DNA of 64,000 bases, from positions 10,043,001-10,107,000 of the forward strand of contig JAJKFL010000002.1 of assembly GCA_021186555.1 (NCBI GenBank). The letters are read 5' to 3'. The notes beneath the pieces were generated by a model, which worked only from the letters and a program-made list of their open reading frames with translations, ran no database searches and had not been told where the DNA came from. Positions 1 through 10,834 of the stretch are shown piece after piece; the first letter of the stretch is position 1; the number at the start of each line of letters is the position of its first letter. The DNA comes from Reticulitermes speratus (taxonomy: Eukaryota; Arthropoda; Insecta; Blattodea; Rhinotermitidae). The translations under genes were made by a program, and so were the position numbers.

Positions 1-190
1 GAGGTGAGTAGTTTACCTCACGCTCTAGTCGCATTATCCCGGGGGAAATGTTTTCTGGGTAGGAGGTTGGTCAGGCCCTTGATTTTTGAATGCAGTTGAG
101 AAAAGTAGGGTTGCCTGTCTCGGGGTCGACCTCAATTCTACCGTTATGCAACCCATAGCTTGGTCACGATTGTAGCTGATCTATCCCGTT
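1..190 (-). mobile_element. SINE-1 relic (tRNA-headed)
   Basis: On the minus strand the order of blocks matches the better SINE-1 copies in this window: a tRNA-like head (GGGATAGATCAGCTACAATC), a degenerate B box near 125-135, the block GACCAACCTCCTACCCAG, then a TCCCCCGGGATAA block. It is heavily diverged and cut by the window edge. Confidence 0.5.
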
Positions 191-1670
191 TGAAAATAAG
201 TTGCAGCAAACGTTAATGTCTCTTATCTGTACGTCGGGTGCAGTTGCGAAGGACAAGCTGACGTTTTACAGTTGTTTCCATTAGGAAATGAGAGCTGTAC
301 TTACGAGCTGCAGCCTGTGCGGTAGAGAAAAGAACAACGCGCCATTCCCTGGCATTGTCTCGGATCACTCATGTATACGATCTACTCCTGTAATTCACTT
401 GAGTGCTCTCGAATTACATAATCTTCTCGCTACTGTCTGTATTATATACAATCCGAAGTATCTGTGTTACACGGCATATGGTTGCTTTCCTTGTCAGTAT
501 CGCAGTATTTTAAACTGAATGAATAGTACTCATTAAGAAAATTAAGTTTACTCATGTAATTAAAAGAAGTCAGGATATGTACGCTTAACATAACTGCTAC
601 ACCGCGTTTCCTCCTCAAGGAATGTGGTGCTACAAATAGTGCGTTCTCCACGTATCATAGCAACAGTGCTACATTCGAGCGTGATAGAAATTGCGCATGC
701 GCGCAGAAGCACGTATAGATGTGTACGTAAAGTAATCGTTGAAACTGTCCCATGTCAATAAAAGTTGAAACGGATAGACAAGCACGCAGACTGACATAAA
801 GGCAGACAGACGGACTGTGAATTTAATATGTCCTGCACAGGGATGGAAACGCGCCTAAAAGGACTGGGAATGATGATTCGAAACTTATCCAAAACTTACA
901 GTACTTGCGCCCGTCGCTTTAACAGCCTTGAGCACTTTGCATATTGGTAAGCGTGCGGAGTACGCTCTGTAGTACCTCTTGGTGTCCTCTGTTAGGTTCG
1001 CGGTAGCAAAAAATAGTAATTCCCCCCCCCCCCCCCCCCCCCCGTGGTTACTGCAAGGCCCTTCATTACATCATCGCGGCTGCATGTCGTGGTTTCAAGT
1101 CGCTTACCTTCTGAACGATTATAATATTTCCCACACAGGAAAGTTTCCGGATAAGTACAAAGTAAGGTCAAGGCCTACAACGCATTTCTACGCATTTGAA
1201 AGTTTCGGACGGTCTTCGCTAATGTACTGTTTATTTCTCCTTGAGCAAGCCGCTGGCATATTACGTGATCGCCTTGCAGCACAAACTGGTCTGGTTGTTA
1301 ATGTTGTAAAAAAGTTCTGTTAAATCCATAAAAATATTAGACATCGTGGGGGATGAACTGGCCACAACTGGATGTCTTATATGTTCTTCTTAGCTTCTTG
1401 AAGGATCTCTTTTTCAGCTGCATAGGCTATAAAATGAACTTACATCATTTCGTGGTGCACCTCATTTCATGACAAGACACTATAAAATTTCCCACGAATT
1501 TATGTAGACTCTGTTTTTCATACTTAGTTGTAACAGTTCTCTACAGATGGCTGTATTACTGAAAACTGTTAAACCTAACCGTGGAACAGGGTCGAGATGG
1601 CCTCTCAGAGGATTTTCCAGACACGAACTGACTTTCGGCCAGCGACCCGGAAGGAAAACAATTGGACACT
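191..1670. other. No gene recognised; contains a 22-base poly-C run
   Basis: I saw no exon, RNA gene or known repeat here apart from an uninterrupted C22 run at 1022-1043. Short open frames on both strands have no recognisable domains. Confidence 0.4.
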
Positions 1671-1800
1671 AAACTAACCAACCAACCAACCAATCAACCA
1701 ACCAACTTCGTGGGTCAGAGCCTTTCACGATAAGCTAATGTTCCTCGGCCAGTCAAGAAATTTCCCGCATTTTATGGACCTCGTTGGTTTATTGCCATGC
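1671..1800 (-). mobile_element. LINE-A 3' end with (AACC)n tail
   Basis: The block with AAGAAATTTCCCGCATTTTATGG (1754-1776 region) recurs near 2291, 14438 and 27535, always next to a (GTTA/GGTT)n-type tail. Here the tail is the CAAC-rich stretch 1671-1706. In LINE orientation (minus strand) this is the 3' UTR and tail just after the ORF2 stop. Confidence 0.6.
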
Positions 1801-2235
1801 TCTCTTACGACGAAAGAAGCCATATCACTAAGTGATGTAGTTTTATTGTATAACATTTATTGATGAAGTAGATGCACGTGGATAAATGTACGCTGCCATC
1901 GTTTATGTGGTACAACTGAGGAAAATTAAGAAAAATACGTCGTTTGAACGACCTCAAGTCGAGGATTCAAACTTCCGGAATAGAAGTATTGTGGTACCTA
2001 CTGCACCGCCAGTTGTTGCATATCGACTATAAATTTCGATCGCTGGAAATTTTTTGATTTTATTTAATGTGAAGAAAATTCACCCATGTGACCCGATTAA
2101 AATCGCATTCAGTACCAAGAGAACGTCGGCTATCTTAACGTTGTTTTAAAACACTGTCGTAGTTAATCCTTTAAACCACAGTGGTAACTATGTATGCCAC
2201 TTTTTAACAATAAAACTGCATTTTTCCGACAATTT

Positions 2236-2690
2236 ATATCTAACTCCATGGAGCAGATCCTTATTGAGAAATTAACAGGTCCTCAGCCAGTCAAGAAGTG
2301 CCCCGCATTTTATGGAACCCGAAGGTTCATTATCGCATTTACGAGCGCCCACCAACTGTCCGTAAACTGAGCCAGATCAATCTAGTCTATGTTCCCACCC
2401 ACTTCTTGACAGATCCGTTTTAATATTATTCTCCTATCTACGGCTATGTCTTCAAAGTGGCTTATATCTCTCACGTTTTCCTATCAAAGCCCTCTATGTA
2501 CCTTTCCCCCATACGAACCACATGCCTCGCCCATCTCATTCTTGATTTAATCACTCGAATAATGTTTGGTGAGGAGTAAAGACCATAAGGTTCCTCGTTG
2601 TGTAGTCTTCTCCACTCCCTTGTTACATGTGGTGCAAAATAAGCAGCTTTTTTCCCCCAAAACGGCATCAAGCGGTTGGTATTTGTACTG
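2236..2690 (-). pseudogene. LINE-A ORF2 C-terminus and 3' UTR (5'-truncated)
   Basis: The minus-strand frame at 2471-2671 encodes REWRRLHNEE, then IIRVIKSRMRWARHV and VRMGER. This is the C-terminal tail typical of insect non-LTR retrotransposon ORF2 proteins (endonuclease/reverse transcriptase), after the RT domain. The expected [13 protein letters not shown] segment is broken by frameshifts at 2400-2470. The 3' UTR block (CCGCATTTTATGGAACCC) follows at 2299-2330. The copy is dead; the LINE clade is not resolved from this tail. Confidence 0.75.
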
Positions 2691-2794
2691 AATACGAAGT
2701 GTGTTTTCTGAGAGGAAGGGAATTAATTTAAATATTATTTAGATGAACTTCCAACTTTATGTACTCAGGTGTCATACGCAGCATTCTTATTTGC

Positions 2795-2960
2795 TCTGTA
2801 GTCTGGTAGAAGTTTACCATCTTATGCCCTGAAGGCGGAGGCACTATGTTCCTCCGAATCATTTTTACATCTCTACAAAACCACACGGCATCACATTCTA
2901 GCAGACGGCGTGCTTCATGGTCACTGCCGTGAGAACGTGAAATCTCAGAATCTATATTGC
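2795..2960 (+). repeat. Hammerhead-like palindromic repeat, class II, eroded
   Basis: At 2830-2866 a core-like CTGAAGG is followed by stem GGAGG/CCTCC and GAAT where GAAA is expected. The left flank (GTAGTCTGGTAGAAGTTTACC, 2802-2822) is the reverse complement of the flank found downstream of other class II copies (GGTAAA..CTACCAGACTAC). The right flank ACCACACGGC (2880-2889), followed by ATCACAT, recurs at 18825. It is too mutated to cleave. Confidence 0.45.
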
Positions 2961-3329
2961 TTATATGAAGATAAATGGAAATCGTAAAGGAATCATAGCG
3001 GAATAAATTGAAGTGAAAGGAATTAGTGAAGGTAGCTGGTTACGGGAAATTAGTAGACGGACTGATTTAATATTAAATGAATTATGAAGGAACATTTTTG
3101 AAAATAAAAATGTGGAAGGCGGGTAGAATGGATTTATTCTGGCGTTAAGAATTTCTCTCGCGTATAACTTTGAAAACTTGTATTCACTTTTTTTGTATAG
3201 GAGTGAAATTGATATTTAACTTTAACGCGGCTAATTGCTATGTCGGCATTATCACTGGTGACTTGGTGTTACAGGATAGGAAGCAGCAATTACAGATTAA
3301 CGATTTTATGATCCGTGACGCAATTGTAA

Positions 3330-3636
3330 AGGTAAGGGTAAGGTAAAGGTTTCTTTCCACCCCATGAAGACATGTACATGAATAAAGGTATAGCTCTACT
3401 CATTCTTAACCTCAGCACTACATGGACGTGAGTTGTCACCCCCAGGCATCCGGTGGCTTAACACCCTGGGAAAGATACCCTTTAAGTTGGAGGCTGGGTG
3501 GACCCTAAAACCGGGCTGGACTCTTTTGAGAAGAGAAATCTTCTTGTCCCTGCTGGGAATTGAACCACGATTGCTCAGCCGTCCAGCCTTTAGCGTAGTC
3601 ACTATAGCGACTGAGCTATCCCAGCTCCAAAATGTC
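3330..3636 (-). mobile_element. SINE-1, near full length
   Basis: Read on the minus strand: tRNA-like head with A box (TAGCTCAGTCGCTATAGTGA), B box GGTTCAATTCC (near 3558-3568), the family body, and a 3' tail of AGGTAAAG-type repeats (plus-strand 3330-3350). tRNA-headed SINEs are transcribed by RNA polymerase III from these boxes and mobilised by LINE proteins. No clear target-site duplication was found. Confidence 0.8.
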
Positions 3637-3639
3637 AAC

Positions 3640-5140
3640 ATACTTTGAAACAAGACAGGCAATGTACGTATAACCTAACATCGAGGCGCGTTCACGTAAC
3701 CATTGTTGACGTGGAAAAGCAATACGTATTAAGTTTTATGAGTGTTTGTATTCTTGCTGTAGTTATCGGGCATGTAGGCGCATGCGCCGTATCATATTGT
3801 GGCCTGTGGCCTGTCTGGCTCTACCATGTTTTTTCACATTATCTCATAAACGCCACGCTTTTCGGGAAAAAAAGTTACTGGAAATAAAATGTGTTTTGAT
3901 TTTCTCTGCAATTTTTATCTGAAACATTTCTCATTCTAAGGAGAATTGAGTGAGATATCATAAATGTACATAGGTCGTCATGTAAAGTGCCCGTTATTCT
4001 TGTCAGATTTTAATGAAACTTGAATTTTTTCGACAGATTTTCGAAAAATTGTCAAATATCAAATTTCATGAAAATCCGTTCACTGGGAGCCGAGTTGACG
4101 GACGGTTGGACGGACAGACATGATGACGCTAACAGTCGCGTTTCACAATTTTGCGAACGCTTCTAAAAAAAGGTCAACTTCTTGTTAAGGTTTTTCTTTC
4201 TTTGTAGTATGTAAAAGAAAATATCGACGGCATGAATTCTTATTTGGCTTATTGTAACGCCTCTTTAATTTCTTCCACATGCCCTTGAACTCGACACTTT
4301 AATTATACACCTCCGTTCGTAATGTCAAAACACATAATTACAAATGCGTAATCCTTATATAATCGCACGGAACGTCGCTTGCCTACTTTGTATTCATGGT
4401 CCCACATTGAAGTCTGGACCCACATGCTGGATATTCTGGTTGAGTTTTTCATGACGCTCCTCAGTCCCTCCATTTAAGTGCCGGTATAGTAACAGAAATA
4501 GGGCCAGACTAGTTTATTTCACGCCCACAATTTATTATCTATCAAGCGCTCTAACATTCAACGCCATATAATCCGAGCTATTGACAATGTCGTCAAACAA
4601 ACCATAAATAAGTAACTTTTACTTCGTACACCTTTCGTTTTATGGGTCTGTCTCTGCATTTGCCAGTTAACATACTTTTTGCATGCGAAGTTACAGTTGC
4701 GCTTCGAGAGGCGGTGTTCGGTGCAACATACTGGATGAACTGATATGTCAGATCATTTATGGTGTGTTTAGGGTCATATCAGCATTCTTTAACTGAGATT
4801 TTGATATTATTTCAAACATTTTCACAAGCTTATCATGTCCCCGTTATCATCTAATTTCTCCAAGGCTGCAAACGTGTTTGAGATTTGAAGCTGCTACTGT
4901 TCAATGACTTCCGCCTCTTTGGGCTTCCTGACATATCTCTGCACATCAAACTTCTATGCTACTCGTTTGCTTACTAACAGTCTCTCCCTAGCTGTTGATA
5001 CCACCAGCTAGTGGTCAGTGTCGCAGTCAGCTCCTCTGAGAGATCATAACATCAAGTGTACATGACTGCCATCTCCTGTATGTAAAGATGTGATCAATCT
5101 GATTTTGGGCCTTCCATTAGGAGAAGTCCCAGTGTTTATG
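3640..5140. other. No gene recognised; one dispersed-repeat-like block
   Basis: Nothing codes here. The stretch 4050-4130 (ATTTCATGAAAATCCGTTCA followed by repeated GGACGGA/GACAGAC) looks like the AAAATCGG..GACAGACAGAC 3' regions common in insect retroelements. Similar wording occurs near 28090-28215 and 51890-51950. Confidence 0.35.
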
Positions 5141-5146
5141 AATTTT

Positions 5147-5206
5147 CTCTGGAGAACGCGCTTTGGAAGAGGATACAGACCTATCGTAAGACAGACTACG
5201 TGGTAG
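5147..5206 (+). pseudogene. LINE-B ORF2 last 19 codons
   Basis: The frame reads LWRTRFGRGYRPIVRQTTW then TAG. This matches the end of the longer LINE-B copy at 21640-21695 (WRTRFGRGYGPVVRQTTE). Only the extreme 3' end of the coding region survives, consistent with 5' truncation. Confidence 0.7.
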
Positions 5207-5249
5207 TGGTGGTGTTGGTGGTGATGATGATTCAACATTGCTGTTGAAC

Positions 5250-5500
5250 AGGAAGCATTCGTGCTTCGTACGCAGGAAGTTCCTGTTCAAATCTCTACTC
5301 GGAGACAGAGTATCCTGAGTGAGGTTTGTCATGGTATTCCTCTATCCCTATAGCCAGTTCAAGGGTACTACCTGAAATTGGATTAGGCTACCTTACCCTT
5401 TTGTACATCCCTTCCTTTTTCATTATTCACTAATCACCCTACATTTCGATGCTGGTCAGTATGATTTACTGACAGCGCCGGTAAGTAAACCCTAAATAAA
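5250..5500 (+). mobile_element. SINE-8-like repeat (tRNA-type B box)
   Basis: A B-box-like CCTGTTCAAATCTC (5282-5295) is followed by a body and a 3' part (ATTCACTAATCACCC near 5425, then TTTCGATGC) that is also found in the same order at 11660-11880. Two copies with the same architecture support a repeat family; the head is too diverged for confidence. Confidence 0.45.
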
Positions 5501-5703
5501 TCTAAGTACATTTGTTTAAATAACTACACTAGACTAATTTGACTACACCAATGTAAATTCTGGTTCGGATGTACTTTGAAAATAAGGCGGGTGTGCTATA
5601 TCTCAGATCGTCAGTTTACCTAAAGGTATAAATAAATTTTCGTTTATCTCGTTAAAATATATTTAAATTTAAGCCATACCTGAAAGTGTGTCACACGAAT
5701 GTT

Positions 5704-5972
5704 CCACCCCCCCCCCCCCCCCATGGCGCTACAGCTCCTAGTGGGCCAAGGACTCCGCATTGTCGAGGCTTCATAATCACACTTACACACACCACACTCG
5801 GTAGGACTCCTCTGGACAAGCGATAAGCTCGACGCAGAGGCATCTACCTGACAATACACAATCCATCACAAGAGACAAACATCCATGCACCCGGCGGAAT
5901 TCGAACCCGCAATCTTAATAAACGAACGGCCGAAGACCTCCGCCTTAGACGGCGCGGCCACTGGGATCGGCC
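5704..5972 (-). mobile_element. SINE-5 with 12-bp target-site duplication
   Basis: The insertion is flanked by a perfect repeat CACACGAATGTT at 5692-5703 and 5973-5984. On the minus strand the head is tRNA-like (CCAGTGGCCGCGCCGTCTAA for the A-box side, GGGTTCGAATTCC as B box). The 3' end carries a C16 run (5707-5722). The same family is at 30432-30682 and 63012-63265. Near-perfect ends suggest a fairly young copy. Confidence 0.88.
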
Positions 5973-5984
5973 CACACGAATGTT

Positions 5985-7030
5985 AGAGATGTGGTTAAGA
6001 TAAATGAGTTAACTTTCATATTATTTGATAGGAAGTTGAGTCGAAGTTAATTGGTTTTAACTATAGGATTTAATTTTTTTTTTGCAAAGAAATTCCATGA
6101 AGAGCCACAATGTTCATGGCCATCTTCATAAATTCGTATCGCTGTGACTTTAAGCCTTTAGTGCATCACCTTCTTTAACAACCAGACAGTCAGCTCTTTG
6201 TCCGCTCAGTGTATTCATATGTTTCGTATAATTCTTTCATAAAACGGCGTTGACTGTTTGGCCTTTGTAATGGAGATGCGGCACGTTTCATACTAGGTGC
6301 CGAATTTGTAAATTGTGTTTTGATGAGCTTGTGGCTACAATGGAATAAGCTCCGGACATTTCTTATTATGTGTATACGGTTTCGTAACGAACAAATATAC
6401 AGCTCGGAACGCAACTTTGCGACTGTCAAAGGAATTCGAGCCAGTCTCATCTCCTTCTACTTCCCCTACGTTTCCCCAGCTGTTATAATTGTAGTGATAG
6501 TTCCCTTTAACATCATAGCATTAGTGCAGTTACTTTATGTGTCTTCTCTTGTGTGTTTCAGGTAAGTGGTCCTACCGCTCGTACCTTTAGCAGACTGACA
6601 AGTAAGTTGAGGTCAGTAACCAAGTTACACAGCGTGGCAATGGCCTCACTTTCTGCCCTCTCTAATTCATTCCTGATAAGGAGTAAACTTCCGGTATCAC
6701 ATATCTGTATTTCAAACGGAATGTGAGTTTTGTCGGCGTGAGTGTATCTTCGGCTACCGTTTGACAACTTATTTTCCTGGAAACTTTATATGAATTATTT
6801 AATGAAATAACCAACACGGTACACTGTCATGAAATATGTAAAAAAAATATACTATTATTATTTTCTCCTACATGTTTCAACCATTTAGACCATCTACTGT
6901 TATGCATTTGTGTTTTGTATTGGTTATTTTATTAAAGAAAACATAAGTACAAGCAGAAACGTATTGCAAAGTTTATCTGAATATTGTGCAAGTTGTGGTC
7001 ATATCGTCATTACTTTTAATGTTATTTTTA
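5985..7030. other. No gene recognised
   Basis: No exon, RNA gene or recognised repeat. GTTTCAG at 6555-6561 followed by GTAAGT resembles back-to-back splice sites, but no coding sequence lies beside it. Confidence 0.4.
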
Positions 7031-7115
7031 TTGTCACTATTCACATACACCAACTGGATGCAACTCTATTTAAAAAAACTGTATAGTTTTTTTAAAACAT
7101 ATTTAAAAACTTTAT

Positions 7116-7164
7116 AAAACCCGACATATGTTTCAGCTCTTATAGAGCCATCTTCAGGGGTTTA
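7116..7164 (-). ncRNA. Hammerhead ribozyme motif, left arm
   Basis: On the minus strand: stem I AAACCC/GGGTTT, core CTGAAGA, an extra T, stem II GGCTC/GAGCT (one G-T pair), GAAA, short stem III AC-ATAT-GT, then cleavable C before GGG (between plus-strand positions 7123 and 7122). All catalytic core positions match the hammerhead consensus. The extra T before stem II is shared by every copy in the window. Confidence 0.7.
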
Positions 7165-7227
7165 TTGTCGTCAAAACTGCATATATTAAAAAAAAAGACG
7201 TTTTAATATATGCAGTTTTGACGACAA

Positions 7228-7277
7228 TAAACCCCTGAAGATGGCTCTATAAGAGCCGAAACATATGTCGGGTTTTA
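7228..7277 (+). ncRNA. Hammerhead ribozyme motif, right arm
   Basis: Stem I AAACCC (7229-7234) pairs with GGGTTT (7270-7275). Core CTGAAGA is at 7235-7241, stem II GGCTC/GAGCC at 7243-7247 and 7253-7257, GAAA at 7258-7261, stem III AC-ATAT-GT at 7261-7268. The predicted cleavage is between C7269 and G7270. Stem III of only two pairs is the form reported for retroelement hammerheads that may act as dimers. Confidence 0.75.
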
Positions 7278-7504
7278 TAAAGTTTTTAAATATGTTTTAC
7301 AAAACTATACAGTTTTTTTTAAATAGAGTTGCATCCAGTTGTTGTATGTAAATAGTGACTGTGAAAAGATGCACGGTGATTACAGAATAAAGTTATTTTT
7401 ATTGTTTTGTTCATGTCGAAGCACTGCGTTACATGAAGTTCAAATCGAACATAAACCTATAAGGTCTCCGTTCTTGTGGGATATGGCGCCGCGTCACTAG
7501 TTGA

Positions 7505-7560
7505 TTGTTGCCCGACGTTTCGAACCACTACGCTCTCTCGAAATCTCGGGCATCAGTCAC
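7505..7560 (-). repeat. Hammerhead-like fragment, uncertain
   Basis: The minus strand shows CTGATG, a long hairpin-like segment, then CGAAACGTCGGGC, which resembles the class II wording GAAACGTCGG seen at 19167 and 39831. The segment after CTGATG does not keep the GA of the core, so it is at most a relic. Confidence 0.25.
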
Positions 7561-7904
7561 CCAGTGGCGGCGCCGTGTCCCAGAAGGACGAATACCTCAA
7601 TTGCACTGCTTCCAAAGTCAATTCGCACTGACCTTGCATATTTACGTGGCACAAAATATAAGCTCTATTAACATTTCCAGCTTTTTTTTAACCCTTTATA
7701 GCTCAGTAATTTACGTACCATCAGTTTCATACCTTCAAAAACTTTTCTACTCGCAGGATGTATTCATGTGTTTTGTAATGGTCTCAAAACAAACAGCGAT
7801 CATTTCTCATGCAACTTTTAAGTCATTTTTTTTATAATGGAGACGGAGTGTGCTTACTGTGCGGTAGAATTTAATCTTGAAACATAATTCAGGTTAATTT
7901 TTAG

Positions 7905-8110
7905 ACCTTAAGCGGAGGCCCGGGTTTGATTCCTGACCAGTCAGTGTGAAATTTGTGGTGGACAAAGTGGCAAACGGACATGGTTTTCTCCGACTACTTC
8001 GGCTTTCCCCTCTTCATCATCATTCCACCAATTCTCCATACTCATCTTCGTCTACATGGTACTCGTACCAGGAGGACAAACTGGCGAAAAAGCAGTGTTT
8101 TCTGGGGGGG
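7905..8110 (+). mobile_element. SINE-4, head partly lost
   Basis: It retains the end of the tRNA-like head (GCGGAGGCCCGGGTTTGATT, B box) and the family body TTTGTGGTGGACAAAGTGGC, then the 4b-type 3' part with CATCATCATTCCACCAATTC. It ends in a G11 run at 8105-8116. The same family is at 28925, 31720, 40670 and 61340. Confidence 0.7.
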
Positions 8111-8254
8111 GGGGGGAGAATCGGGGGGAGAATTGGATATAAAAGCACTTTCACTTAATTTTTAAGGGGTTAAGTATTTGACGAAATGTAAGATTTTAGA
8201 TTTTCGCGGTGGTGATGATTCGCAGTATTGGGAGTCTGGTTTATGACAGTACAT

Positions 8255-8318
8255 TCCGATGGGTGGGTGCCAACGTTTCGTAGGAACGTAATGTCTCCAT
8301 CTTCAGGGTAGAAGTGAC
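8255..8318 (-). repeat. Hammerhead-like motif, class II, degenerate
   Basis: On the minus strand TACC, CTGAAGA, T, GGAGA, a loop, a partly matching stem strand, then CGAAACGTTGG. The core heptamer and GAAA are intact but stem II is poorly paired and stem III has no loop. Other class II copies are at 19136, 39798, 53380 and 53641. Confidence 0.45.
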
Positions 8319-8329
8319 AGTAGAAATAT

Positions 8330-9430
8330 TTATACGCCATTGGAGTAAACATTTGCACTGTTGGTAATTTTGAAGGAGAGATGGACAGTAAGAGAGAGAA
8401 GAGAAAGTGGAAGTAGCAGTTAGAGAAACTGCATTTTTAGGAGCGGAAATCTGATAGAAAATTCCGAGTCCCAAGGTTCCTAGGCAGTACCAGCTCGTTG
8501 TTCTAGTAAAGACAAATTCTGGCAGTGATGTAAAGTGTTATGCAGCAGAGGAAAGAAGTTGAACCAGGTTTTTACTGCGTTAGGGCAAAATTTTAATATT
8601 AACTTTTGAAAGGCTGTACAAGAAGCATGGAATTTGTGTACCTACTCAGCATTTGCTCTGGGATTGCGTAAAATTACGAAGGACCTTGACCGAGTTGGAC
8701 ACCCGCAATACCTTCTGGTTACCTACTAACGTTTAGCCAGCATTCCGACATTCACGTATACATGTAGAGTATGTACTGGAGAGGCTTGTTTCATATGTGT
8801 TCCTTTGTACGAGGAACCAGCGGTGTAGGTGATTTGTACGAGGAAAAGGTAAAAAATTGTCGGTCTTGTAATATGGAGGATAGTATATGTCGTAACTTGT
8901 GAATTTAGAAATCATACATGAAAGCAGCCGACAGATAAGGTCTTTGGGAAGTCTCGTAATTTTCCTCACGTTAGTGATAGTTAGGCCTAACCTGTCTCTG
9001 TTCCATATTTGTACAAGGCTGATGATGGCGCCATCTCAGGTCACCGCCCATTTAGTATGTATAAAATATAACTGTTGTGTTCTTTTGTTTTCCGGGCTGC
9101 TGGCTGGAAGTCAGTTTTTGTCTGGCAGATCCTCTGGCAGGTCGTCTCGACAGGTTTTCTTGGATTTTCTGTGTCTTTAAACACATGCTGAGACGATTTA
9201 CAAGTTCCTTGTTCTATCGAGTGCTTCTTATGCAGGCTTCCCAATTTAAATTCATTACCTCTTTAACCCCTTTGATGTTGAGAAAAGCTAATTGTCTTTG
9301 CAAATGATATAATTAATCGTTAATACGTGTGTACAAATTCCGCGTTCCCTGTCTCGAGCCTGAAATAAAGCGTTTCTCTCCTCCCTCGTGATTTCCCTTT
9401 CCACGTACTCTTCTGCTGTGTCTCCTCTCT
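8330..9430. other. No gene recognised
   Basis: Unassigned sequence. A 19-base string CCATCTCAGGTCACCGCCC near 9030 is repeated near 10526, suggesting a small shared element, but its limits are not visible. Confidence 0.35.
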
Positions 9431-9440
9431 CACAACGAGT

Positions 9441-9641
9441 CAGTACATCCAGGCGGTGAATGCTCAGGCCGCACACATATCTGACGTACCAAACGTGTCG
9501 TCTGGCGTGAGTCAGTACATCCAGGCGGTGAATGCTCAGGCCGCACACATATCTGACGTACCAAACGTGTCGTCTGGCGTGAGTCAGTACATCCAGGCGG
9601 TGAATGCTCAGGCCGCACACATATCTGACGTAACAAACCGA
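9441..9641. repeat. 72-bp tandem repeat, nearly three copies
   Basis: Units start at 9441, 9513 and 9585 with period exactly 72; the first two are almost identical and the third is cut short with a changed end. Because 72 is a multiple of three, open frames run through it on both strands, giving repetitive pseudo-proteins. I see no reason to call it coding. Confidence 0.9.
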
Positions 9642-9883
9642 CGATCTGGTACATGCACCTGATTTTTCTGTGTCTGCTTTCCTAACGCAGACCTAATGGA
9701 GAACGCCCAAAGATGTTACGAAATTTACACCGTACTTTTGCCACTATACTCGTATACGGTGGCCAGGGCTGTTACGACTTTGTACATGTATTATGCCTGG
9801 TTTTTTTATATGATTCGAATCCTCATTCTGAGCCCTTGTTTTTAAGTACAGTAGTAAATTAATGCCTGTTTTAGCTGCTATAT

Positions 9884-10184
9884 CAGGGGTGACCACAACG
9901 CAGCTCGCGCACGTCACTGGTGGTGCTCACCCAACTTGCCTGTAAAAATAATATTCATGTAGTCTATATGCACACGAAGCCGACCGTGAACGGCGTTTTA
10001 AAAGATTTTCTAAAGAAGCGAGACTCTTAACTGACTGAAATTAACCTATTGTATTTGGATTGACAGAAATAATGAGCCATCAAGTAAGGAAAAATATACT
10101 CGTATTTCTTTGTTAACGCGTGGCTCCAACCTAAATTACCTTCTAAAATACGGCTCACGAATCTCGTCTAACTGGCCACCCCTG
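9884..10184 (+). mobile_element. hAT-type MITE M1 with 8-bp target-site duplication
   Basis: The left end CAGGGGTG and right end CACCCCTG are inverted. The flanks TGCTATAT (9876-9883) and TACTATAT (10185-10192) are an 8-base duplication with one change, the length made by hAT transposases. The interior (ATGCACACGA, GATTTTCTAAAGAAG) matches the copy at 40293-40581. It has no coding capacity and must depend on a hAT transposase elsewhere. Confidence 0.85.
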
Positions 10185-10834
10185 TACTATATACTCCTAT
10201 TATGATATTTAAAGGAAAGCAACCATGTACTGGGCAAAGGACGAGTACGTATGCTTGTTCTTACATTTGACGAATACAGTTGTATATAATTTTTCCCTGT
10301 GTGTGATATGACGATAGATTTACAGTAATATATTCGTGTCGTGCATAAAAGAACATAAGTCTATGCAGTACAGCCAGGATCACAGTTTGACGTACTGTAT
10401 TGGAATATACCTTTCCCCATTTCTTAGACGGAATTTGAAGGAGCTTTAAACTGTGCCCTCACATTGCAGTTATTTTCCCTCTTTTCTTGCTCTGTCTGTG
10501 GATGGCGGTGTCGGTGTCGGCGACTCCATCTCAGGTCACCGCCCGCTCTAAATAAATAACGAACCGCTCCTGTGTGTTGCCCATTAGGCGCGGGGGAATG
10601 GGCCTGAAAACGGCGCATAGCAGTTGGACGCTTCTCAGAATTGTTCTGCAAGGTTCGGATCTGCACATATAGACGCATTGGTGATTGGAAGATAATTTGG
10701 TCATATAACGATGCTGTTTCAACTGCAGTAAACAGTATATCTTCTGTGCTAGGATAAATGTGTATTATGAGGTTGGGAAGGTATTTTAGTGGTGTGCTTT
10801 GGTATATCCCGCCGCTGGTGCAGAGAAGCTGTGA

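Larger units (their letters stand above)
7033..7400 (+). mobile_element. Palindromic hammerhead-ribozyme element (HHR-B), Penelope-like 3' module
   Basis: Two arms of about 157 bases (7033-7190 and 7203-7359) are inverted copies separated by 12 bases. Each arm carries CACCAACTGGATGCA (or its complement) at its outer part and a hammerhead motif near the centre, so the two ribozymes point outward in opposite directions. Downstream lie ATGCACGGTG (7369-7378) and AGAATAAAGTTA, both shared with the element at 19738-20206. No protein is encoded. Hammerheads in terminal repeats are known from Penelope-like retroelements; assignment to that group is inference. Confidence 0.75.

Noticed and set aside
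7505..7560. Full hammerhead at CTGATG ... CGAAACGTCGGGC
   Set aside because: The core lacks its GA and the intervening segment does not form a proper stem II.
9288..9662. Repetitive protein genes on both strands
   Set aside because: The open frames are produced by the 72-bp tandem repeat and exist on both strands at once.
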